21,932 nucleotides of DNA, from assembly GCF_042648365.1 (NCBI RefSeq), contig NZ_JBHRXI010000045.1, forward strand, positions 1-21,932, given 5' to 3'. The stretch is from Lutimaribacter_A marinistellae (GTDB lineage: Bacteria > Pseudomonadota > Alphaproteobacteria > Rhodobacterales > Rhodobacteraceae). The notes beneath the pieces were generated by a model. The model made no database searches, had not been told where the DNA came from, and saw nothing but the letters and a program-made list of their open reading frames with translations. The position numbers and the translations under genes are program-made. Positions within the stretch are counted from its first letter, which is position 1; each line of letters begins with the position of its first letter. This document shows positions 7,299 through 14,815 of this stretch, one piece after another.

Positions 7299-9914
7299 GT
7301 CCGCTGTCGCGGCCTGCCCAAAGACCAGTACATCGCCCTCGGTCGCATCATAGTCCTGCACCCAGTCCGAGCCATGATCGGCGATGCCGAGATGGAAGAA
7401 CCGGTCCGTACCATCCCCGCCGTTTACCCGGTCATAACCGAAACCGCCGTTGACGAAATCGTTGCCACCGTTACCGAAAAGCAAATCCGACCAAGCCTCG
7501 CCTGTAAGCACGTCGTCTCCGCTGCCGCCGATCACCGTATCCGTGCCGAAACCGCCTGAAATGGTGTCATTCCCGTCGTCGCCGCGAAGCTCATCGTTCC
7601 CATAGCCGCCATCGATCCAATCGTTGCCAGCCCCTCCGTAAACCTCGTCGCGAAGGTCACTTTCGCTGTTACCCCCCCGCAGGGTATCGTTCCCATCGTT
7701 CGCGATCAGGGTGTCAGGCCCATCACCTCCAAAGATCAGGTCATCACCTGCAAGCCCAGTCAGGCGGTCTGCTTCGTTACCACCGATCAGCACATCAGAC
7801 TCTGCGGATCCACTCCGATCAAAAGGGATGCCGTCCGGTGCACCAAGTGCGCCGCTTTCCATACTGGCAGTCACGGACAGGGACACAGTCTGGTCAGAGA
7901 AGACCACGTTTTCGATGCTGCGTAGTATTGTCGCGTTACGCGGATCCGCGATGGCAGTGCCGCTGTCATCATCAAGCCGCGGCGTCAACGAGTAGTATGT
8001 ACCGTGGTTGGTGAGTTGGAAATCGGCAGCATTGTTAACAAAACCAGCGTGATCAAGATTCAATACGTCTGTCCCGTCGCCGCCGTCGATCACATAGCTA
8101 TGCTGTTCGACGCCTACAAGGAAGTTTGTCGAAGGAGGATAAAAGTCGATAGTATCGTTTCCAGTCTCAGCATGCAGCGATAGGTCCGCTTCATCGGATT
8201 GTGGCCCGAACTGAAACGTAAGCCGATCATCGAAATAGGTGCCTATCACGTTCTCAATATCACGCGGCGTCGAGGCCCCCGGAACCACCAGGTTCTGTGC
8301 AAAGCCGATGCCTGCTGAAAGCCCGCTGTAATCAAGTGTATCGCTGCCTCCGCCCGGCAAAACATCCGTCGTCACCTCGTTGCTGCCTCCAAGGAGCGAG
8401 ATCACGAAACGATCATCGCCGTCGTTTCCATTCCATTCATCGTTGCGCAGCGGATCAGCTACTGTCGTACCGTCGTTGAGAGTGAAGGTATCACCGTCCT
8501 GAAGGAACACGTCGTTGCCCGCGCCCCCAAAGATTGTGTCCTTGCCACCAGATCCCTCGAAAAGGTCGTTTCCGGAGGATCCCACGATGTAGTCGTCTCC
8601 CGATGTGGCTACTGCCATATCGGGCAACGTGATCTGGTAGACATCACCCATCAGGTCGAAACTGCCCGCACCAGTACGACCACTTTCGGTGGTCCAACCG
8701 ATAAATGCCTGACCATCTGTACCGACCGTGACGAAAGGTGGAGTAAGGCGGGTGCCAGCCGCACTGTCTTCGGCCACCTGCATCACCTCTGTGAGTGCTG
8801 CACCAAAATTGGTGAACAACTGCGCATAGAGGCTGAACAGCGGATCTGTGGAGGTTCCTCCAGTTAGTTGGCTCCAAACGACCAGAAGATTGCCGTCGGG
8901 TGTCGCGGCCAGCGCGGCCGCCGGTAATTGGTCCTCGGGTGGCCGAAACGGGACGGCTGGCAGGTTGATTTGAACACTCTTCGTCTCTTGCAGTTCGGTC
9001 ACAGATTCCGTGCGTGGTGTCCGGTCATCATCGGGAAAATCACCGGTTGCCGGGCTGTCCACACTGTTCCAAAACCTAATGGTGAGACGTACGGGCGAAA
9101 TCAGATTCCCGGTCCCGGTTACTTCGGCAGTGGCGACAAGGCCGTCATCAAGCGCAACCATGTCATGCTCACGCTTTCCCAGTGGATTGGCACCGCTTCC
9201 TTCGGCAGTAGGCAGTGTACGGCTGACACCAACGCTGGTGAAAGTGAAACCGTCAGTATTGAAAGTGAAACTTTCGTCCATCATCGAAAGGGCAAATCGA
9301 TCATCTCCAAGTGGCACGAGAAAGGCATCTTCTGATGCTGCCGGTTCGTCTGCCCAAAGAGAAATGAACTGCATTTGGTTCCCGACTGCGGCGCCAGTCG
9401 CGTCGTAAACCTGCGCCAACCAAGCATTTTCACGAAAGCCTGAGTCGTCTTCCCACACGGCGATGAAACCACCTGACTCCATCGGCGCAACCAACGGCAA
9501 TCGCTGATCACCGGCCTGATCATTGGCAAGCAGGATTTCCGGACTGATCGCAGCGCCTGTGGGACTCAGAATGATAGCCCGCGCGTCGACCGCAGCGTCT
9601 GTGTCCGGCCCGTCCGTCCAGGCCACCGCCACATTACCATTCGTGAGGAGCGCAACGTCCGGATCCGTCTGGAAACCATCGACGGTTCGGTTGATTTCAA
9701 ATTCAGTCCCGACAGGAGTGCCGTCGGCCGAGAACAATCGCCCCAAGATGGCCGTGGCATCATTGTCTGAAATTCCGGCTATCGGGAAAAGCGGGCTCAC
9801 AAGTTGCGTCCAAACCACCATGTAGCCGCCGTTCTGAAGTGCAACTGCCTCACCAAAGTTGCCTCCGGTGCCGACGGGTGCGAGGATTTCGGCGGTTCCA
9901 ATCGATATCGACAT
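7299..9914 (-). CDS. RTX-2: RTX protein with a repeated VWxD-type N-terminal domain, 3' end missing
   Basis: The ATG at 9914 is preceded by GAGGAG at a suitable distance, and 872 codons are visible. There is no signal peptide. Residues 1 to about 430 form a beta-rich region with recurrent GG-x-aromatic/aliphatic-VVW motifs: GGYMVVWTQ (29-37), NGNVAVAWTD (about 92-101), GGFIAVWEDD (148-157), DGNLLVVWSQ (about 340) and DGQAFIGWTT (about 400). These suggest propeller-like blades. Calcium-binding nonapeptides follow from about 435, then a middle region with YSGL and IENV motifs. The last part, from GGNSESDLRDEVYGGAGND to ADHGSDWVQDYD and VFGQAATAD, is nearly identical to RTX-3. The final 60 or so residues, including the DLLT end, are lost at a gap next to an IS3 end. 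The gene is either interrupted by the IS or unresolved. It lies 193 bp downstream of RTX-3, in the same direction. Confidence 0.85.
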
Positions 9915-10107
9915 TCAGTGATCTCCTCAAAAAATGATATTCGGCAAACAGAATGTTGAGTGAAATTTCGACAAAAGCTGCAAGTGTGTAAAGCTTCGAA
10001 GTGCGCTTATGGGTCGCGTCCGAAACCATTTTATGTCGAACGATGATTTTGGCGTCAGCTACGCATGGATGGCCCGCGCCCCGTATCGGCCGCTGCACGA
10101 CGAGCTT

Positions 10108-13100
10108 CTAAGCGAGCAGGTCGAACACCTCGCCACCGATCTGGAGATTGATGCTGGACTGACCCTCGCCATCCACCAAGGCCCACATGATCTGTCCCGT
10201 CGGGCGGTAGATCACGAAGGCTTCCTGCACCGTGTCATCGCCTGACCTCTCGCTATCAGGTGTCGCCGTATGCGCGAGGTTGATCTGGAACTCGTCCACC
10301 GTCGCGGCTTGGCCGAAGACCAACACATCGCCTTCAGCGGCATCATAGTCCTGCACCCAGTCCGAGCCGTGATCGGCGATGCCGAGATGGTAGAACCGGT
10401 CCGCCCCCTCGCCGCCGTTTACCCGATCATACCCGAACCCGCCATTGACGAAATCGTCTCCCGCTCCGCCAAAGACGAGGTCCGACAACGCGCCGCCAGT
10501 GATCACGTCATTTCCGCCCTGGCCTTGAAGCTCGTCAGCCCCGAACCCGCCGGCGAGTGTGTCGTTGCCCTCTTGGCCAAAGATCTGGTCGTTGCCATGA
10601 CCACCATCAACACTGTCGTTACCCGCACCTGCGAACACAACATCTCTGAGATCGGCCTCACTCGTTCCGCCGTTGATGACATCGTCGCCGTCACCGCCAT
10701 TCAGGCGATCCGAGCCGTCACCGCCTTGTAGAGTGTCATTCCCCGCCGCGCCCTGAAGGGTGTCGTTGCCACCGAAGCCTTCAAAGTAGTTGTTCAGTTC
10801 GTCGCCCATGAGGAGATCGGCCTCGCTTCGGCTGCCCCGCACCCATTCGACATTCTCCAGATCGTATGAAAAGGCCTCACCCTCCCATGTCCCTTCAGCC
10901 GTTCCAGCGGCGAAATTGACCCTGACGTCTGAACTTCCGGATTGGTCGAACCGCAACAGGTCCCAGCCGTCAGCGCCATCCAGCGTGTCATTGCCCGCCA
11001 GAAGGATGAACCTGTCGTCGCCGTCGCTTCCCACGACGCTGTCGTCGAAACGGGTTGCACGCAGATCGCCGCGCCAGGGACCTGAGACCTCGTCGCGATC
11101 TCCGTGTCCATCTTCGCTCACTATCCCTGACCGCAGATCGGCGACGATTCCGCGGGAGAGATCGTCGGCATCATAATTGACACGTTGGTACACAGAGCTT
11201 GCGGCAAGATCGAACCTGTCATTACCCGCATTCCCATCAAATACGATGAAATTCGAAGGACCCAATGAGGCCGGGCGCATCGTGAAGAGGTCGTCCCCAT
11301 CCGAGCCGCGAACCAGAAACCGTCCAAGCCCTGTCGCGTTCGCGATCACACCATCGGCCGCAAGCACTTGGGTCGATCCCTCGCCACCCTTGTCGATGAT
11401 CGCTTCTCCGTGGGTCGCATCGTAAGTGAAGCTAATGGAGCCGGATAAGTCATCGTGCAACAGGTGGACGATCCCACCCGCGGCATCTGCCAGATCGATC
11501 GTGTCGTTCCCGGTTCCAGCAAGAATTTCCTCGATTCCGTCCGTCGCGCCACCGGGATTGATGCTGTCGTCTCCGTCCCCGCCTTCGAGACGATCTGCTC
11601 CTTCGCCGCCGTTGACCGTGTCATTGCCCGCCTGTCCTCGCACCAGGTCGTTTCCGGCAAGCGCGAGGATCAGGTCATCACCATTGGTACCGTCAAGAAT
11701 GTCATCCTCGGGTGTACCCCGGATTGCGCCGTCGGTCGGGAACAAGTCCGACACAAGAAGCGTGGTATCGTAGAATTCCAATTCTTCGACGTTGCGCAGC
11801 AGATCAGTACCATCTGAGCTGACCACCTGGATTTCGCCAGAGGCGGTTTCGGTGATGGTTGCATCGCCTGAACTGGCCTCGAAAATCACAGTGTCCGTAC
11901 CGGCGCCGCCGTCGACAGTATCGTCGCCACCCTTCGCCCAGAGGCGGTCGTCTCTTTCGGTCAGGACAATGTCATCATCCAGTCGCGACCCGCGGTACTC
12001 CCATATCGTTCCGCCGGTGACAGTGTCGGAGCCGCCGAAGCCATCGACGCTGACTGTGCCGGCGCCAAAATTTGCGACGATACCGGTCATCACGCTGCTG
12101 GAATCATAGTCGAGCCGGATGCGACCGGTACTGTTGCCAACATGTATCGTGTCGTTGCCACCGTATCCGCGGATTCGGAGATCGCCGTCGGCCGAAGCTG
12201 TGGCTGTTATGGTGTCATCCTGATAGGAGCCGAACAGCCATAGGTGATCGATTTCCATCGCGTTTCGAGCGCCGACCACCGTCGTGGTGCCGCCGGTACC
12301 CTTATGTACGCTGGCCGTGTCGCTAGTCCCGTCGACCATGATCGAGACACCGGTATCGAGCGAAAAATGAGCCAGTGCGAAGCTGCCCGATCCGGAGCCG
12401 GAGAAATCGATCAGGTCGTTGCCGGTACCCCCGTCGAACTCCGAATATCCCTCTCCGTCCCCGGCGATCAGCGTGTCGTTACCGGCACCGCCACGCAGCG
12501 TATCGTCGCCACCACCGGCAATCAGTCGGTCGTCGCCGTCCTCGCCTTCCAGCCTGTCATTGCCACCGCGCCCGCTTATCGTGTCATTGCCACCTGCTCC
12601 TTCCAACCAATCGTCGCCGGAACTACCATCAATGCTGTCTCCGAGGTCGGTGCCACGGAAGGCGTCCAGCGGCGTACCGGTAATCGTGTCGGTCCCGCCG
12701 AATCCGTCTTCGCTGACGATGCCGGAGCCGAGGTCTGCAGTTACGCCGGTTTCCACGGAACTCGAACCGTAGTCGAGCCTCAACCAGCCTGGATCTTCGC
12801 TGATGTTGAAGGTGTCATTGCCACCATAACCACGAATATAGGCTTGCCCGCCATCTACCACGGTCACGTTGAAGGTGTCGTCCTGGTGGCTGCCCGCGAT
12901 GCCGGCGCCACCGCCCAACATCGGTGTCTGGATATCGACAAGCGTTGTGGTTCCTTCACTGCCTTTCTCGACACGAGCTATGTTTCCGGTACCGTCGACA
13001 GTTACGGTTACTCCCGACGCGATGTCGAAATTTCCCAGAAATACATGGCCGTGCATCAAGTCTGACAGGACAATGGTATCGTTGCCTGCGCCGGGGTCGA

Positions 13101-13923
13101 CTTCGTCGAAATCATCGTTGTCACCAGGATTGAGCACGTCGTCTCCAGCGCCGCCGCGTAGCGTGTCGGCTCCCGCGCCGCCAGTCAGACTGTCGTTGCC
13201 CGCATCACCGCGGATATCATCGTTGTCATTCGATCCCAGGATCGTGTCGTCCAACTGAGTGCCTCGGATCTGATCAAGCGGGTCTCCAGTGATGGTGTCG
13301 TTCCCGCCGAACCCATCTTCGCTGACGATACCGGTGCCGAGATCGGCAACGATACCAGAAGTTGCCCCAGGAGCGCGGTAATCGAGCCGCACGGTCCCCG
13401 GTCCGGCAACGATGTTGTAAGTGTCATCGCCGCCCATTCCACGCATCGCGGAAAAACCGCCGGCAATCGAAGTCAACGAGAAGATGTCACCATAATTCGA
13501 ACCGATGACCAGAAAGCCCTCTGCCAACATCGCGACTTGTACGTCTGTAATGGTCGTGGTGCCGTTGATCCCTTTGTTGATGATGCCTGTATTGGAAGCA
13601 CCGTCGATGTTGACCCTTAAACCCGTGAAGAGCGGTCCTGTCGGGATCGCGCTGGGAAGAGCACCGCCGCCCGGCGACGACGGTGCGGTGTGAGACTCGA
13701 AGCCGATAGCTTGGAATCCCGAGCCGGTATCAGTCAGTATAACGACATCATCGCCCGCACCGGTATCGGTGAAATCGAAACTAGTATTGTCACCCGGATT
13801 TACGGTATCGTTGCCTGCCCCGGAGTTGATGATATCTTGGCCGCCCAAGCCGTTGATGATGTCGTCATCGGCACCAGTTGTTATGGTGTCATTCCCCGAC
13901 GTCCCGTTAGTGAGAACAGGCAT
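10108..13923 (-). CDS. RTX-3: complete modular RTX calcium-binding protein, probably type I secreted
   Basis: This is the only complete RTX gene here, with 1271 residues. The ATG at 13923 is chosen because it follows GGGGGA and because the product starts MPVLTNGTSGNDTITTG, like RTX-1. A longer frame to 14109 would run through the promoter and gives no domain sequence. Four large modules (about residues 48-228, 279-428, 503-651 and 801-961) carry VDGxxN, KGxxGTT, RLDY and GIVSEDGFGG signatures. The fourth is divergent (VNYDADDLSRGIVADL, SEDGHGDRD) and is absent from RTX-1. Nonapeptide blocks lie between the modules and before the C-terminal cassette (FGYDRVNGG, ADHGSDWVQDYD, FQINLAHTATPD, INLQIGGEVFDLLA). 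There is no signal peptide, and the C-terminal end is the presumed secretion signal. Apart from the fourth module it is collinear with RTX-1, so the two are paralogues. Its biological role is unknown. Confidence 0.9.
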   Translation of the reverse strand: MPVLTNGTSGNDTITTGADDDIINGLGGQDIINSGAGNDTVNPGDNTSFDFTDTGAGDDVVILTDTGSGFQAIGFESHTAPSSPGGGALPSAIPTGPLFTGLRVNIDGASNTGIINKGINGTTTITDVQVAMLAEGFLVIGSNYGDIFSLTSIAGGFSAMRGMGGDDTYNIVAGPGTVRLDYRAPGATSGIVADLGTGIVSEDGFGGNDTITGDPLDQIRGTQLDDTILGSNDNDDIRGDAGNDSLTGGAGADTLRGGAGDDVLNPGDNDDFDEVDPGAGNDTIVLSDLMHGHVFLGNFDIASGVTVTVDGTGNIARVEKGSEGTTTLVDIQTPMLGGGAGIAGSHQDDTFNVTVVDGGQAYIRGYGGNDTFNISEDPGWLRLDYGSSSVETGVTADLGSGIVSEDGFGGTDTITGTPLDAFRGTDLGDSIDGSSGDDWLEGAGGNDTISGRGGNDRLEGEDGDDRLIAGGGDDTLRGGAGNDTLIAGDGEGYSEFDGGTGNDLIDFSGSGSGSFALAHFSLDTGVSIMVDGTSDTASVHKGTGGTTTVVGARNAMEIDHLWLFGSYQDDTITATASADGDLRIRGYGGNDTIHVGNSTGRIRLDYDSSSVMTGIVANFGAGTVSVDGFGGSDTVTGGTIWEYRGSRLDDDIVLTERDDRLWAKGGDDTVDGGAGTDTVIFEASSGDATITETASGEIQVVSSDGTDLLRNVEELEFYDTTLLVSDLFPTDGAIRGTPEDDILDGTNGDDLILALAGNDLVRGQAGNDTVNGGEGADRLEGGDGDDSINPGGATDGIEEILAGTGNDTIDLADAAGGIVHLLHDDLSGSISFTYDATHGEAIIDKGGEGSTQVLAADGVIANATGLGRFLVRGSDGDDLFTMRPASLGPSNFIVFDGNAGNDRFDLAASSVYQRVNYDADDLSRGIVADLRSGIVSEDGHGDRDEVSGPWRGDLRATRFDDSVVGSDGDDRFILLAGNDTLDGADGWDLLRFDQSGSSDVRVNFAAGTAEGTWEGEAFSYDLENVEWVRGSRSEADLLMGDELNNYFEGFGGNDTLQGAAGNDTLQGGDGSDRLNGGDGDDVINGGTSEADLRDVVFAGAGNDSVDGGHGNDQIFGQEGNDTLAGGFGADELQGQGGNDVITGGALSDLVFGGAGDDFVNGGFGYDRVNGGEGADRFYHLGIADHGSDWVQDYDAAEGDVLVFGQAATVDEFQINLAHTATPDSERSGDDTVQEAFVIYRPTGQIMWALVDGEGQSSINLQIGGEVFDLLA
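11040..13790 (-). repeat. Four copies of the large DGFGG module in RTX-3
   Basis: Copies lie near 13240-13780, 12640-13085, 11970-12415 and 11040-11520. The SEDGFGG, SVDGFGG or SEDGHGD anchors are at about 13310, 12705, 12040 and 11100. The first three align one-to-one with those of RTX-1; the fourth is the most divergent and is extra. The first copy also has an insertion rich in Ser/Pro/Gly (SHTAPSSPGGGALPSAIPTG). Confidence 0.8.
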
Positions 13924-13967
13924 AACGTCCCCCAGAATGTGCTGAAATCCAGCGATAAATTCCACGA

Positions 13968-13995
13968 GCATTACAAAGTGACAGAAACCTGTCAA
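13968..13995 (-). promoter_or_regulatory. Sigma70-type promoter of RTX-3
   Basis: On the minus strand TTGACA (13990-13995), a 16-bp spacer and TAATGC (13968-13973) lie about 45-70 bp ahead of the ATG at 13923. An A-rich stretch sits just upstream of the -35 box. This is the best promoter match I find in the window and also argues against a longer N-terminus for RTX-3. Confidence 0.6.
13979..13994. promoter_or_regulatory. Possible operator overlapping the RTX-3 -35 box
   Basis: A perfect inverted repeat, TGACAG-AAAC-CTGTCA, covers most of the -35 hexamer and half the spacer. A repressor bound here would block RNA polymerase. The regulator is unknown, and six-base arms can occur by chance. Confidence 0.4.
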
Positions 13996-14815
13996 TTTTT
14001 TAGGGGCGTATGGGGCCCGACGAAGTGAGCTGACGACCGGACTGAAAACCTGTGTGTTGAGCTGGGTTTTAGGCGAAGATTTGGTCAGCGTCGCACAGTG
14101 CGGCTGCAAGGACGCCTATGGCAAAAGGCAACACGACCCTGTTCTCACCATGCTGTTGCCGATCATGGTTACGTTGTTCAAGGCAGTACGATCTTCTCCC
14201 ACGCCCCCCACTCCGGCCGTTCAACTGGAAAGGGGTGGGGCAAATCTCTGAGGTTACCCATCGGGACCGCCGGTGGTCGCCAGTTTCTAACGTGGCCACA
14301 AGTCGGACCGGGGGGCGAGCCGGCGGTCGACAGGATCAGGAGTGAGAGGGGGCGTTGAGGACGACTTGGGGATTTCAGTAGGGGCGGCGGTCGGACTTAC
14401 CGCACATACAGGCCGGACACATGAACACACCCCAATATGATCATTCTCAGATCAAATAAACCCTTGCGCACACGGAGCCGTCCACACATGGCAGCACCAA
14501 GGGGATTCGTCGTTCCGAAACGGAAACAGGCCGTTCTGAGCATCGGACTGGAGCGCCGAGCCGGATTCTGCTCAATAATTTGGCGGGGATGGATAGCATC
14601 TCTGCCAAGTGGCCTACAAACGAGCGATTCCATTGGCTTGCCCGGCGCTTTTAATGCTGGACCCGAAGGAAAAGTGTGAACGCGATCACAGTTCTCCAGA
14701 GGTTAACGTTTGGTTGGCCTCTTCTTTTCTGCAAGGCTTCCAGCTGAAGTTTTCAAGCTTTCTGTTCTTGTTTCGGAGTTCTCGGGGCTTCGGCTAGCGT
14801 TTTGGAGGACGTGTC
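13996..14815. other. Divergent intergenic region between RTX-3 and the metalloprotease
   Basis: About 820 bp with no gene I can support. It holds the upstream side of the RTX-3 promoter and copy 2 of the 90-bp repeat. Small frames around 14054-14300 and 14397-14680 show no recognisable motif. Just before 14816 a GGAGG ribosome site belongs to the protease gene. The middle may be insertion-element debris because it shares the repeat with 7060-7149. Confidence 0.5.
14226..14315 (+). repeat. 90-bp dispersed direct repeat, copy 2
   Basis: It is a partner of 7060-7149 in the same orientation. The two copies bracket the IS3 end, RTX-2 and RTX-3. The match continues through GGACCGGGGG and then ends. 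Confidence 0.75.

Noticed and set aside
10270..10731. Plus-strand frame starting MREVDLELV, with a similar one near 1060
   Set aside because: The similarity between the two is explained by the conserved RTX tails on the other strand. The encoded sequences have no independent features.
13924..14109. N-terminal extension of RTX-3 by 62 codons
   Set aside because: It runs through the TTGACA/TAATGC promoter, has no domain sequence, and the ATG at 13923 has a good ribosome site and matches the start of RTX-1.
14069..14299. Minus-strand frame across repeat copy 2 as a possible transposase
   Set aside because: I cannot match it to any transposase family, and copy 1 of the repeat does not keep the same frame open over a comparable length.
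14397..14680. Small open frames on both strands ahead of the protease
   Set aside because: They have no recognisable motif, no convincing ribosome site and no coding-like pattern. They overlap one another, so neither strand is favoured.
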